Source: Delphinapterus leucas (taxonomy: Eukaryota > Chordata > Mammalia > Artiodactyla > Monodontidae). From it: a DNA stretch of 64,000 nucleotides. The stretch is from contig NW_022098037.1 in NCBI RefSeq assembly GCF_002288925.2, forward strand, positions 3,807,311-3,871,310, in the 5' to 3' direction. The first letter of the stretch is position 1. Each line of letters begins with the position of its first letter. The notes beneath the pieces are model-generated. The model was not told the DNA's origin. It saw only the letters and a list, made by a program, of their open reading frames with translations, and ran no database searches. The position numbers and the translations under genes are program-made. Shown piece by piece: positions 35,026-47,398 of the stretch.

Positions 35026-37265
35026 AAAATGGAGCAATAAAAAAATCTTTAAAAAGAAAAAGCAAGCAAGAAAGAAATGGAATGGAGACTTATTTTCAAT
35101 CAAGAGTGCAGATAATCTAATTCATGTTCCTCTTCTGTCCCATTTCAGAGCCTTCTGGTAGCAAAAGATACACCGCCTACCTGTTGTCACAGGAGGATAC
35201 TCAGAGGAGCTGTGGTTGGTATTAGGAGTGTGGTTTCAAGAAATAAGGAGGAGAGAAAACAAAAAAACAAGAACTTACATTGCTAGCATCAGAAGATGGG
35301 GGGAAAAAAAGAAGGAGGAGAAATTGACCATCTCCTCTACCAAGGGAAATCATCACACGGGGCATGGACAACCCTAAGAATTAATAAAGAGCAAAAAGCT
35401 GGGGACTATCAGGGAAGGGCATTACTACCTTGGGTGAGCTGTCCTAAAGTCAAGGCTTAGAAAAACAACATCGGGATACCTGGTTGTTACCACAAACGCA
35501 GGCTGCAATCCCCAGTTGAACTTCACCCATAATAAAGCTGTTTTTTAAAAAATCTCCATCTAAATACTGCATCTACTTCTCGAATGGTTTGAAAGATGGA
35601 AGAGGAAAAGATGTGATTAAAACCAGAACAGACACACTTAGAAAACCTTCAAGCAGAACACGTCTTTCAAATATAATCTTAGAACCTGAAAATATAAAGC
35701 GAATAAAATTGGAATTATTTTAGTAAAAGGAGAGAAAAGGAAGTTAGGAAGCCCATCCACTCAGCATGCCCCTCACCTCCTACAGAGCCTCTGAGTGCTC
35801 TTTGGAGCACAGCTTGAATATCACTGCCTTAAAGAATTAGAATCACTGGCCATTTAATGCATATGGTGAACTGGCCATTTTTAAGGACCTATAGGTTGAC
35901 CAAGGACCTATGAGCTGCTCTGGTTCAAAACCCTGAGCACAGCAGATCAGATTAATTGTCTCAGGAATCTGGGGAGAACACACACACAAGGAAATAAGGC
36001 TGTTAAATGTAGGTGACCCTGAAAGGGTACTAAGAAGGGTCATGAACTTGAAAAGAACCATAAAACGTAAGTAAAATGAAGAAGCAAAAGCTGTAAGAGG
36101 AAAAACCTAACCCAGCAGTTAAGTCAGAAGGAAGCAAGATGTGCAGAAAGTGAGTCCCATTAATAGTGAAGCATTAGAGTAGAAATCTACCAACAGTTGT
36201 AGCTGAGGTCCCTTCACTGGGCATTTGGGGATTCCTTCCTCGCCCGGCACATAGTAGGCACTCAAGAAATAGATACTTTGAGAATTGAAAACAAAGGTCA
36301 TTTGAGTCTTGTCCCATTCTCCAGTCCCTGCTCTTCTTGGAGCCTTGGTGTTTGCTTTCCCCAGGTTCCCACGTGCGTCCTCCTCACAACATGCTCCTCA
36401 CTGCTTGGCAGCTTGAATGAGAATTTCTTCACACCAAAGCAAGAGTGTGACTGAAGCAGGGACATACCGCATTTAGGGTACTTTCAAAAAAATGAGGAAT
36501 AGAGAACAGAACTTCTGGAAATGTAGAACTAGAGCTCGGGACAGAGGCCAAGGCAAATGTTGATTTGAAGGTCATGCCCATAAAAGCTCTACAAAGCAGA
36601 CACACAGAGAAAAGAGCTAAGCATAGTCCTGAGGAAATCCTTCACTTAGGGGAGGAGAAGAGACAAAGGAAGCAAAGGAGACAGAAGCTGTACTTTCGGA
36701 AGGCCCCAGCCTGTTTTTTGCATCAGGCTCATATATAATCCTTTGCACTGACCACTCAAACAGGGCTGCTTTTATCTTATACAAAGCACTGTATAGTGGG
36801 ATACCTCTTTCCCTGGCTTCAAATTTTCATGTAGAGGGACCGTCGCAAGACTAACATTCCTGGCTTCTTGCCCTCCTCCTTACTCCCCAGGAGAGGAGGA
36901 ATGACTTACCTAACTGATGAACAGGTAATAGGAACAGCTATAAAACAGGCTCAGTGGGGCAGACTCTGAGTAAATGCACTTGGGAATGACATATGAGTGA
37001 CCCATTAGGCTCTCAGCTGTGTTCTGTAGTCTCAGCTCTGCAATAATCAACCTAAGAGGATCTTTTGAATCCATGTGCCAATCTGTCAACTGGTTCTAAA
37101 ATTTGGGCAGGGCAAAGAAAGGCATTTTATTTTAATTTTCAGTCTGTTGCAGACTCGTTACTCAGAAGCAGACTCTGAGACAGAGGTCAGCATGCAGGAA
37201 GTTGGTTGGGGAATGAGGGAAAAAAGCGGAAATACAGGACAAGAGGTTAGGTTGTGATGTCTCAG
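35026..37265. other. Unclassified sequence
   Basis: No gene is recognised. A small MIR/L2-like tail ('cggcacatagtaggcactca') is at 36245-36264. Confidence 0.4.
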
Positions 37266-37463
37266 AGGGCTGCCAGATTTAGCCAATAAACATGCAGGGT
37301 GCCCAGTTAAATTCAAATTTCAGAGAAACAGCAAAAAGAATTTTAGCAGCAATATGTTCCATGCAATACTGGGGACATACTGATTCTAAAAATTTATTTG
37401 TTGTTTATCTAAAATTCAAATTTACCTAGACAGCCTGTATTTATTTTATCTGGCAACCCTAAA
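37266..37463. mobile_element. Palindromic DNA transposon (MER53-like MITE)
   Basis: The left half 'agggtgcccagttaaattca' then 'aatttcagagaaacagc' is mirrored by the right half 'tgtttatctaaaattcaaat' and 'tttatctggcaaccct'. The two halves form a long imperfect palindrome around 37365. The family name is from recall. Confidence 0.7.
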
Positions 37464-38184
37464 GCCTCAGCCACCCGGCATGGAGCTTTGGAGCTAGGAG
37501 AGCCCTTTCAACCTGCCGTGAGTTGGGCAAGGGTGCTGAGATGTTACAGCTCCACACAGGTTAGTCATTGGAGGCAGCTGCTCCCGGGAATAGGGCAGAA
37601 GCTTGAGCAAAGTGGTTCTCTTCAGCCACAGGCAATTCCTGGAAAGGACTGGCAGCTAGAGAGTGTCAGCCAACTATGATCCCAACAGCAAGGGGGATAA
37701 GTCCTTCAGTCCTGGAGGGGGGAATCTAGGTGGTACAAAACAGCTTCCACGCCCTACATCTCTCCCCAACAAAAAACCCTGTAACGATGAAACATTATTT
37801 ATTTAGCCCCTTCTTTGTTTTCAGCAATGTGCTATGTCCCAGAGACACTTCTGCTCTTACTGAAAACTGTCAGCTGATGAAAAGAGAGAAGCCAATCTAA
37901 ATATATATTTGGCGAATGAATTCTCAATTTTTTATATTGAGATTCTCATATTTACTTTTTTCCTTGGTTTTTTGATATGTGTGGACCCTGTTTCAATTTT
38001 TTGTTCAAAAATATTTTTTTGAAGACACATTTAATCCTATTACCATCCCAAATAAAAAATTTACCGTAAGTTAGGGAAACAGGATAATTCCTTAATTTGA
38101 AAAGGGGTTTCTACCAAAAACCTAAAACAAGTCTTGTTCTTTTCTTTTTTTTATTCGACTCTGTTTTTTAATTTAACTCGTTAT
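37464..38184. other. Unclassified sequence
   Basis: No gene or clear repeat is recognised. Confidence 0.4.
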
Positions 38185-38290
38185 CATAGAAATTTTCAAA
38201 CATACACAAATATAGGGAAAATAGATTAATGAGCTCCATGTACCTATCACTCATCTTCAACAATTATCAATATTTTGCCAATTTCCAAAT
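38185..38290 (-). repeat. Diverged L1M-type fragment, copy 2
   Basis: 'tcatagaaattttcaaacat', 'ctccatgtacctatcactca' and 'atcaatattttgccaat' parallel 8990-9125 in order and orientation. Confidence 0.4.
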
Positions 38291-38389
38291 ATCATTCTGA
38301 AAAATAAAATATTAGACCACATCTCCATAAAAGTCAGGAACAATATAATATGATGCCTACTTTTATGATGAATAATTTTGTCCTAGAGT

Positions 38390-39700
38390 TACTGGTCAAT
38401 ACAAAAAGATCAGCACAAAAGAAATAAGTATGAATATTGGCAAAGTAGATAGATACCTAGAAAAGGCAATCACATAATATCTGTATGGACTAATTAAATT
38501 TTTCAGAAACATAAAAACAAGATTAATATATAAAATCTACAGGGGCTTCCCTGGTGGTGCAGTGGTTGAGAATCCACCTGCCAATGCAGGGTACACGGGT
38601 TCAATCCCTGGTCCAGGAAGATCCCACATGCCACAGAGCAACTAAGCCCGTGTACCACAACTACTGAGCCTGCGCTCTAGAGCCCATGAGCCACAACTAC
38701 TGAGCCCACGTGCCGCAAGTACTGAAGCCCGTGTGCCTAGAGCTCGTGCTCTGCAACAAGAGAAGCCACTGCAATGAGAAGCCTGCACACCGCAATGAAG
38801 ACTAGCCCCCGCTCGGCGCAACTAGAGAAAGCCCGTGAGCAGTAATGAAGACCCAATGCAGCCAAAAATAAATAAAATAAATTTATAAAATATAATAATA
38901 ATAAAATAAAAATCTACAGCCTTTCTATAATCAACAAAAACTTATTTGAAAATGTAATAGAGAAGAAAGCCAAATTCGATTCCAATGAAACCTTGAATTA
39001 CTTAGGAAAAAACTTAAAAGTATGAAATTTATTGAAGATAACCATATACTTTCAATGAAGGCTGTGAAAGATACTCCTAGATAAAAAGGTTCAACATTAT
39101 ACAGATATTAATACTCCCCAAGTTAAATAAAAACTTGTGATGCAATTTTAGTCAAAATTCCAACAGGATATTTTATAGAGTTGGCAAGTTAGTTTTAAAG
39201 TTCATCTATGAGATGTGCCAAAAACGTCAACATTTTTTTTTTAGAAAAATGAACAAGAAACAGGACTTACTTTTCCAAGTATCAAAATGTATTATGAAGT
39301 CACAGTAATTGAAATAATGTGAAAAACATTATTGTGAAAAACAGCCAATGATCTTAGAATGTGATAAATGAGGCACTTAAAATCATACAGGTACTGACAG
39401 ATTATTTAATAAATGGTGTTGGGACAAGGAGTTACCCACTTGAAAAAAAGGAAAACTAAATGCCTTCCTCACACCATACTTAAAAATAAATTCCACATGT
39501 ACTTAAGATGTAAATTTTTTAAAGGATAAAAGAAAAATTGGAAAATATATCTATAATCTTGGGAGGAGAAAACTGTCTTGACAAAACATAAAACCCAAAG
39601 TATATTATGTGTATGGCAGAAGACATAAAGTCGAAAAGCAAGCAAATTATGACAAAATATATTTGCAACTGATATAATACAATTTTATACTTTATTTTAC
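38390..39700 (+). mobile_element. Old L1M ORF2 3' half
   Basis: 'aaccttgaattacttaggaa' and 'cttaaaagtatgaaatttat' correspond to the L1 segment KYLG-NL, with 'gtcaaaattccaacaggata', 'caagtatcaaaatgtattat', 'aataaatggtgttgggacaa' and 'aaataaattccacatgtact' following in ORF2 order. It is far more diverged than the 30-35 kb L1, and a long CHR SINE splits it at 38543. Confidence 0.75.
38543..38908 (+). repeat. CHR SINE, long form
   Basis: 'gggcttccctggtggtgcag', B box 'ggttcaatccc', body with 'ccacaactactgagcc', end 'acccaatgcagccaaaaat' and a long AAAT/ATAAT tail. The target-site duplication 'aaaatctacag' is exact at 38532-38542 and 38909-38919. Confidence 0.95.
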
Positions 39701-40481
39701 TTTGTATACATATATATCAGTTTATCTGAATTATTTAAATATAGACAAATATATTAAATAGATATATATTCATACAAAGAACCTATCAATCAGTAAAACA
39801 ACCCTATAATTGAGGTCTATCCCTATGGGGCTTTTCCTGTAGACTCACATTGTTGGAAATGCCTCACAGAGTAACTGTGTGGTTTTGCTTCACTCACAGA
39901 ACTATTTGTTAGATCTTCGGAAAGAACTACAACATCTGCTAAAAGTATGAAAGACCTAGTAGTTAATTTTTTTTACCTTAGGTATTGGCATATCCCACAG
40001 TCTATATTATTCTTGGGTGTGATAGCTTTGGAGCGAATATGATTTGAACTCAGTTTTAGAGGGTGTCTGAAACTGAAAACCAGGCAAATCCATCTACTCT
40101 GAGCCTATAAGTGGTCCTAAAGTAAATTACATGAAGAAATTAGATGCCCAAGATTCTAGTGGGGAAATGTTTGATGTTATCAATGTGTCCATATTCAAGT
40201 GGAGACAAAAGAAGTCCAACTAAAAGAATTATGGGCTAAAAGACAGGACAACTGTGGATTAAACATAGCTTCTTTTTAAAAGGGCTGTCTTGAAGATAAA
40301 CCCTGACTCAAACTTTGGAGGAACTAAGGTGACCTTGATGGACAGTGGAGGCGATCACATGTAAAATTCTTTAAATAAAAATTTATTGACTTTAGTTGAG
40401 GGATAAATCAAGAGCCTTGGATGAGCATACATATACTACTATATACAAGTAGTAGAAAAAAGAACTACTTGTACTATATAC
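39701..40481. other. Unclassified sequence
   Basis: A TA-rich stretch (39700-39780) is followed by ~550 bp of mixed sequence without a recognised gene or repeat. Confidence 0.4.
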
Positions 40482-40830
40482 AAGATAGATAACCAACAAG
40501 GACCTACTGTATAGCACAGGGAACTCTACTCAATATTCTGTGATAACCTATATGAGAAAAGAATCTAAAAAAGAATAAAAAGGGAATTCCCTGGCAGTCC
40601 AGTGGTTAGGACTCTGCGCTTTCACTGCCAAGGAAGGGCATGGGTTCAATCCCTGGTTGGGTAACTGAGATCCCACATGCCACGCAGCATGATCATTAAA
40701 TAAATAAATAAATAATAAAAAAAGAATATATGTAAATGTGTTCAATATAACTGAATCACTTTGCTGTACACCTGAAACTAACACAACATTGTAAATCAAC
40801 TATATTCCAATAAAATTAAAATATTTTTTA
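40482..40830 (+). mobile_element. L1 3' end split by a SINE
   Basis: Left: 'ataaccaacaaggacctact' to 'gaatctaaaaaagaata' (40577). Right: from 40718, 'gtgttcaatataactgaatc', 'gctgtacacctgaaactaac', 'aaatcaactatattccaata'. Together they make one L1 terminus. Confidence 0.9.
40578..40717 (+). repeat. tRNA-head-only CHR-1/Bov-tA-like SINE inside L1
   Basis: 'gggaattccctggcagtcca', 'gggttcaatccctggttggg', 'actgagatcccacatgccac' and an AAAT tail. The target-site duplication 'aaaaaagaata' is exact at 40567-40577 and 40718-40728. Confidence 0.92.
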
Positions 40831-40933
40831 AAATTTATTGACTTTAAATAATTTGCCTAATGTTATAAATAATATTTTTAAACCCTTTACACTATAAAAA
40901 AAATTGACCATCTAATTAAAAATTACCCAACTG

Positions 40934-41286
40934 GGGCTTCCCTGGTGGCACAGTGGTTGAGAAGCCGCCTGCCAATGCAGGGGACATGGGTTCAAGCCCT
41001 GGTCCGGGAAGATCCCACATGCCACAGAGCAACTAAGCCTGTGCACCACTCCTACTGAGCCTGTACTCTAGAGCCCACGAGCCACAACTACTGAGCCCAC
41101 GTGTCACAACTACTAAAGCCCGCACACCTAGAGCCTGTGCTCCGCAACAGGATAAGCCACTGCAGTGAAAAGCCCACACACCACAACAAAGAGTAGCCCC
41201 CGCTTGCCACAACTAGAGAAAGCCCAGGCACAGCAACGAAGCCCCAATGGAGCCAAAAATAAAAATAAATTAATTTAATTTTTTAA
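40934..41286 (+). repeat. CHR SINE, long form (first of a pair)
   Basis: 'gggcttccctggtggcacag' to 'cccaatggagccaaaaat' with an AAAT/T-rich tail. The target-site duplication 'aaaaattacccaactg' is exact at 40918-40933 and 41287-41302. Confidence 0.95.
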
Positions 41287-41312
41287 AAAAATTACCCAAC
41301 TGAAAATAGGTA

Positions 41313-41639
41313 GGGCTTCCCCGGTGGCACAGTGGTTTAGAGTCTGCCTGCCAATGCAGGGGACACAGGTTCGTGCCCTGGTCCGGGAGGATCCCACATG
41401 CCGTGGAGCAACTGGGCCCATGCACCACAACTACTGAGTTTGTGCTCTAGAGCCCGCGAGCCACAACTACGGAAGCCCACGCACCTGGAGCCCGTGCTCT
41501 GCAACAAAAGAAGCCACTGCAATGAGAAGCCTGCACACCGCAATGAAGAGTAGCCCCCGCTCGCCGCAACTAGAGAAATCCCGCGTGTAGCAACGAAGAC
41601 CCAACGCAGCCATAAATAAATAAATAAGAAAGAAAGAAA
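41313..41639 (+). repeat. CHR SINE, long form (second of a pair)
   Basis: 'gggcttccccggtggcacag' to 'acccaacgcagccataaata' with an AAAT then GAAA tail. The target-site duplication 'gaaaataggta' is exact at 41302-41312 and 41640-41650. It inserted directly at the edge of the first SINE's right-hand duplication. Confidence 0.95.
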
Positions 41640-41812
41640 GAAAATAGGTAAAGAATATAAGCATACAACTTGCAGATGACAAGATACAAATGTTCAAAAC
41701 CACATATGAAATATTGTTCATATGAATAAACTCAGTTAATAAAATAATGAGATATAAAGTTAAGAGTAAGTTAATAAATCAAGTTAATAAGATAATGAGG
41801 TGTCAATTTTTT

Positions 41813-42121
41813 AATATATTTATTTATTTATTTTTGGCTGCATTGGGTCTTTGTTGCTGTGCACGAGCTTTCTCTAGTTGCGGCGAGCAGGGGCTACTCT
41901 TCTTTGCAGTGAGCAGGCTTCTCATTGCAGTGGCTTCTCTTGTTGCAAAGCACAGGCTCTAGGCACGCAGGCTTCAGTAGTTGTGGCACGCGGACTCAGT
42001 AGTTGTGGCGCACAGGCTTAGTTGCTCTGCAGCATATGGGATCTTCCCGGACCAGGGATCGAACCCGTGTCCCCTGCATTGGCAGGCAGATTGTTAACCA
42101 CTGCACCACCAGGGAAGTCCC
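41813..42121 (-). repeat. CHR SINE, long form, reverse strand
   Basis: A T/A-rich tail, then 'ggctgcattgggtctttgtt' through 'ccactgcaccaccagggaag'. The target-site duplication is 'aggtgtcaattttt' against 'aggcatcaattttt' (42123-42136). It forms an inverted pair with the SINE at 41313. Confidence 0.95.
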
Positions 42122-42136
42122 AAGGCATCAATTTTT

Positions 42137-42599
42137 GACTATCGTTCTAAGTCAGAAACCGTAAAGGGCCTGTGATTTTACCCTACCTGCAAGCTAACAA
42201 ATTAGCTTACCACAGTATAATATACATTCTGACAAAAGAATATAAGGCACCCCCCTAAACAAAATAGATGCTCTGATCAGCAAATACACGTATAAAAGCT
42301 GTTTGGTGCTTATGTTCCTACTTTTAAGCAATTGGCATTCTGGTATGTGCATCAGTCTCCTAGAAGTTTGGTTAGTGTGAGTCAATCACCACATATATGA
42401 TCAACTCTGAATATTAACTGATACAGTGATATTCTTGGACCTGCAAGTCTGGGAACAGAGTCAGGACCCATATTGATTACATCAAGGTACTGTCGACCTG
42501 CTGGGCAATCAGCCTTTCCCAAAGACATCTATCTCTCTGATCCTTTGCAGGCCTTCATCAAATCAGAATATTTTCAGCTGTTGCTCTTTTGAGATCACT
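42137..42599. other. Unclassified sequence
   Basis: Nothing recognised. Confidence 0.35.
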
Positions 42600-42850
42600 T
42601 CCAACCTCTCTCATTATCATAGTCATTTCCAGTTTGTTAGCACTGGTTAAAAAATACCATCCAAACTTGAACACACTACTCCAGACACAATCTGAACAGC
42701 ACAGAATATATCATCTGCACTGGACCCTATTCTTGTCTGAATGTGCCCTAAATACGAACTGGCTTTTTCACCAGCTGCTATACTTGCAGAATCTTCTCAA
42801 GTTTGTATTTAACCCCAACTCCCAAGTCGTTTTCACATGGGAAAGGAAGA
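42600..42850 (-). mobile_element. CR1-like LINE 3' region, reverse strand
   Basis: 'actactccagacacaatctg', 'cctaaatacgaactggcttt', 'caagtttgtatttaacccca' and 'actcccaagtcgttttcaca' follow the order of an ancient CR1/L3 3'UTR read in reverse. The 114-codon frame at 42589-42933 runs through it and has no support as a gene. Confidence 0.45.
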
Positions 42851-42861
42851 TAATAAACGTA

Positions 42862-43085
42862 GATGAGAGCTTGTGCTGTGTAATCAGACTTCCTAAGTTT
42901 GAATTCTTGCTCTGCAGTGTGCTGACTAGGTAATGTTGAGAAAGTTACTTCTTGTCTTTAAACCTTAATTTTCTCACCTGTAAAATAGCAGTGATAACAA
43001 GAACATCCACCTCAAAGGTTTATTGTAAGGATTAAGTAATTTACCTCAGGAGAACTACTTGGTACAATGCAGGCTATTTCCCATG
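42862..43085 (+). repeat. MIR SINE
   Basis: 'gagcttgtgctgtgtaatca', 'tttgaattcttgctctgcag', 'ttttctcacctgtaaaatag' and 'gtaaggattaagtaatttac' follow MIR order. Confidence 0.8.
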
Positions 43086-43290
43086 CATCCCACATTGCAC
43101 TGAATACATCTTATTTAATCCTCACAAGAATATTATGATGTACATATTATTGCATCCATTTTACAGATGGGAAATCTGAAGTGCATAGAGTTTAAGTAGC
43201 TCGCCTAAGGTCAAAGAGTTGCTAAGTGGCAGAGCCAGGGTTGCAGTAAGTTCTTTCTGACTTCAAGTTCTCTCTCTTGCACCATTTAGA
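43086..43290 (-). repeat. MIR SINE, reverse strand
   Basis: 'taatcctcacaagaatatta', 'ccattttacagatgggaaat', 'cctaaggtcaaagagttgct' and 'gtggcagagccagggttgca' are MIR in reverse complement. It lies tail-to-tail with the copy at 42862. Confidence 0.8.
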
Positions 43291-43344
43291 TGCATTCTTC
43301 CCCTTCCTGTATTTCTACATTTTTTAAGCCTTTACAGAGCATAA

Positions 43345-43590
43345 TAAACAGCTAGGAGTACAAGCTCTTGGGGCAGACTGCCTCGTTTGATGAACTGGAA
43401 CAAGTTACTTAATCTCTACTTAAATGATCTGGGATAAGTTACTGAACTTCTCCATGCCTCAGTTTCCCTATCTGTAAAATAAGAATTTTATTTAGCAATA
43501 CGTAATGCAGAGATTTCAGAGCTGATTAAGTAAGACAGCATTTAACACAGTGTCTATCCACTGGCTAGTACACAAGAGACGTTAGCTGTG
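43345..43590 (+). repeat. MIR SINE
   Basis: 'ggagtacaagctcttggggc', 'gggataagttactgaacttc', 'ctcagtttccctatctgtaa' and 'gtgtctatccactggctagt' follow MIR order. Confidence 0.8.
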
Positions 43591-44095
43591 TTATTCCTTT
43601 CCCACTCCAGGTCACCTTGCCAATACCAGCCAAGTCTGCTTAGGAAACCATCCTAGAGTATTTCCAGGGATCCACATCAAATTTACAAAATTTCTCTGAA
43701 CTCTCTCAAACACATACTTTCCTATATCTATCAGACTATGTCTAGAGTTCTTTTACTCACTTTTATGAAATCCAAGATGATAGGGTTGAAAAGAGGGAGA
43801 AATAAAGGCCATCGTAACTCATAATATGCATAATAAGGCCCAGAAATAATAGAAAGTTGGCTTCAGCTATGACTCATCAAGGGCTATTTGCATCAGTTCC
43901 TCCTGCTCTACCGCAACTCACTCCTCTTATTGCTCAGCCCTATATATTTATCAACCGCAACTCACATTTGTGGGTACTGATTACAAAATGTTCTTTTGTA
44001 CATCGGCCCAGCTGCCAGGAGATCCCACCCCCACACTCAGAAAAAATGGGTTCAGATAAGTAAGCTTTCAGTATTTCAAGGCTGAAGGAGAAGGA
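43591..44095. other. Unclassified sequence
   Basis: Nothing recognised. Confidence 0.35.
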
Positions 44096-44260
44096 ACTCA
44101 TAAACCCCACATAAGTTCTGTGAGATATTTATTACTGTCCCCATTTTACGGCTGAGGAAGACGGGGCTTGTCAAGGCCATTATTTGTATTTTACCCAAAT
44201 CACTGAGTTGATTAGGGGTAGAGATAAGAGTTGACCCAGATCTCCCACAATGCCACTCCA
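44096..44260 (-). repeat. MIR-like fragment, reverse strand
   Basis: 'ccccattttacggctgagga' and 'aaatcactgagttgattagg' resemble MIR in reverse complement. Diverged. Confidence 0.5.
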
Positions 44261-44507
44261 GGCAGAAAGACCCTGTGGGTTGCCAATAGCAATGCTTCCC
44301 AAATTGGTCCTCCATCCACGTGGCACCCACAACAATTTTGCAATACCTTCCTACCTCCTATGGGATTATTTACTTAATTTTTTTTAATCAAAGTACTTTT
44401 TGCTACCTAAATTAGTTAGAGAATTCCCGTCTAAATAGTAACGACTGTGAAACAACAGGTTTTATACACCATGTATATTTTATATAATAAATTTTAAGTG
44501 TATTCAT

Positions 44508-44940
44508 TTCCTAGGGCTGCCATAACAAAATACTATAAAACTGGGTGGGTTAAAACAACTGAAATTTATTCTCTCACTAGTCAAGAAGCCAGAAGTTCAA
44601 AATAACGGTGTCAATAGCGTTGGTTCCTCCTGGAGGAGAAACTATTCCACACCCCCTCTCCTAGCTTCTTGATGTCCCTTGGCTTGTACAGACATCATTC
44701 CAATCTCTACCTCAATATTCACATGAGCTTTTTCTCTCTGTATGTCTCTGTCCAAATCTCCCTCTCCCTTCCCTTATAAAGTCATTGGATTCAAGGCCCA
44801 CTCTAAGATTATTTCATCTCAAGATCCTTAACTAATTACATCTGCAAAGACCCTGCTACCAAATAAGGTCACATTCTGAGGTCCTGGGTGAAGTTCTGGA
44901 ATTTTGAGAGGGACACAATTCAACCCACTACAACATGTGA
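44508..44940 (-). mobile_element. MLT1-type MaLR LTR, reverse strand
   Basis: 'tcatttcctagggctgccat', 'aacaactgaaatttattctc', 'aatctctacctcaatattca', 'taaggtcacattctgaggtc' and 'gggacacaattcaacccact' are MLT1 in reverse complement from end to end. Full-length solo LTR. Confidence 0.88.
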
Positions 44941-45741
44941 ATAACGACTACAATTTTTTTGAAAGTTTATCCACACACCACCAAAAATCATCTCTCATTC
45001 TTATAGTGGCTTGCAAATCACACTAGGGAGACACTGATGTACACAACATTTGGAGGTCCTTGGGCACCTCCCCTAGCTCTAAAAGCAGCAGATTTTATAG
45101 TCAAGGTGGTTGCACTTCCTTCACTACATTTGAACCAATGTATGTTTTGGTAAATCAAGAAGTTAGTCCCCTAGATAGAGTTGATTCTCTGGTTTTGAGA
45201 TTTCAAGAAATATTATTAATAACAGATTGTTTCAAGCGTTATTTCAAGAAGGTAGATGAACACTAGCTTATTGCATGATTCATTATTTTCTGAAATCAGC
45301 AGCTGGGCACGTACAGGTCTCTGTGGGATTGTATTTGGGGATTTAATTAAGTCTTCTCTCCACAGAGAAAACCAAAGCCAATTTAAAAGAAGCCATTGGG
45401 CAACACTGGACATTGTGAAATTCCATTTTGTGCAGAAAGGCAGGATGCCTGAGAGCACGGTACTCAGGAACCCAGAGTAAGCCCAATAACATTTGGAAGA
45501 CCTTACTCTTCTAAGTGCACAGATTTCATCCCTCTCTAAAGGTATGCATTGGATAAAGGAAATTAAAGATCTCAGGGAAGACATTTTTACTGATCATTCT
45601 TCTTTTTAACTTAGATGCTGTTTTGCTCCAAAATCTTAAAAATTATCATTTATCAAAAACATAAGAGGGCAAACTGTCTTAAATTAAAAATGATCAGATG
45701 GTGGAGATCAATTATTGCATGGGCTTAAGGCAAAATATTAT
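44941..45741. other. Unclassified sequence
   Basis: No gene recognised. A 122-codon - strand frame (45216-45584) has no motif and overlaps a + strand frame. Confidence 0.4.
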
Positions 45742-45759
45742 AAAAGATGTATAAGAGCA

Positions 45760-45964
45760 CGGCTTCCCTGGTGGCGCTGTGGTTGAGAGTCCGCCTGCCG
45801 TTGCAGGGAACACGGGTTCGTGCCCCGGTCCGGGAAGATCCCACATGCTGTGGAACGGCTGTGCCCGTGAGCCATGGCCGCTGAGTCTGCGCGTCCGGAG
45901 CCTGTGCTCCGCAACGGGGGAGACCACAACAGTGAGAGGCCCGCGTACCGCAAAAAAAAAAAAA
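45760..45964 (+). repeat. CHR SINE, short form
   Basis: 'ggcttccctggtggcgctgt' to 'gagaggcccgcgtaccgc' plus an A tail. The target-site duplication 'aaaagatgtataagagca' (18 bp) is exact at 45742-45759 and 45965-45982, so this is a young copy. Confidence 0.97.
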
Positions 45965-45982
45965 AAAAGATGTATAAGAGCA

Positions 45983-46892
45983 GATGCTGTGCTTGGAAAC
46001 ATCTCAATAAGCACATTTCCACAAACACATATGGTGTAGGAGCTTTCACATACATACTACCTTAGTTTTTATAACTGAGTTAAATAATTCAAGATGGTGT
46101 AACCACCATAAAACACTTTAAATAAATTAGGTTGTTGCCATAACAAATAACCTAAACAAAGAAACAACAACCAAAAAAAGCCACTTAGACAAGGGGAGGT
46201 GGAGAAGGTGCCAAACTGAAAGGTTCAGTATTTGTTGACAAAAACTCAAAGTACAAGATCTGACTAACCCGTACCTTGTGTTTCTACCACCAAACACATT
46301 TTAAAGAAGCCACCCAAACTTGCATGTAAGGCTGCTGGCCTTCAAACAGTGTTTGTCACTATATGATTCGATATCACCCAACACCATGGCCGACATAGAG
46401 AGCTTTGTAAAACTTTTCTGCAGAATTTCCTCAGAGACTGTCCATTCACCTCACAAGAAAATGTGTTCCTTTACTTTTTAGTAACTCTTAGGTTTTCATG
46501 ATGTACGTCGCCCAAATAAATAGGAAGGTTTTGGAGGGTCAAGGATGAGCAACTCCAAATGAAAATGTATTGCTTTGCCAGAAACATACATTTTACACAA
46601 GAGACAGGCAGCATTCTGATATGCTTTTAGAGGGACGGAAGTGGGGATGGGGGAGGGTAGAAGGGCCCACTGGAGGAAAAGTTGGAGAATGAAAAAGAAA
46701 TTGTGGTGTGCTCTACCCCTTTCAGGAATTCAGAGCAGGTATCAATGTACTAAAAGCCATATGGAAACACTGCAGGAAAGAAACCTATTTAACTTGGTTT
46801 TACATATCTTTTCTCAAACTGACTTGACTGCAAATCCCCTTCTTCATGTAACAACTTTTAACATCCCAAGTCTTCAGGATGTGTTTTGAGGA
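45983..46892. other. Unclassified sequence
   Basis: No gene or repeat recognised. Confidence 0.4.
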
Positions 46893-47398
46893 ATGTGCTA
46901 GACTAAGACAGTTCCAAGATGGCCCCACTAATCTTACCTCCTGGGAATCACACCCTTGTACAGTCCCCTCCCACATTTAATAGACCTGACCAATACATAG
47001 AAAATGATATTGCAGAAATGATAGAGTGTGACTTCTGAGACTAGGCCATTAAAGACATTATGGCTTTCACCTTGCACTCTCGTGGGACTGCTCATCCTGG
47101 GAAAAGCCAGCCACCGTGTCATGAGGATACTCAAGCTGCCTGTGGACAGGACCACATGTAAAGGAACTAAGCACCATGTGAGTAAGCTGTCATGGAAGAA
47201 AACCCTGCAGCCTCAGTCAAGCCTTCAGATGACTTCAGCCCCAGCTGACATCTTGACTGAACCTCAGCAAGGACCCTGAGCAGCTAAGCCAGTCCTGAAT
47301 TTCAAACCGCAGAGACTATGTGAGATCATAAATATTTATTGTTGTTTTAAGCCACTAGTTTGGAGGTAACTTAAGCAGCAATAGATAACTAGTACAGG
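46893..47398 (+). mobile_element. MLT1-like LTR, older
   Basis: 'ttccaagatggccccactaa', 'gtgacttctgagactaggcc', 'cttcagccccagctgacatc' and 'ttgttttaagccactagttt', ending 'gcaatagataactagtacag', follow older MLT1-type LTRs. Confidence 0.7.

Noticed and set aside
41313..42121. CRISPR-like array, from repeated ~30 bp units inside long CHR SINEs
   Set aside because: The units are degenerate internal repeats of a SINE, without regular spacers, in a mammalian genome.
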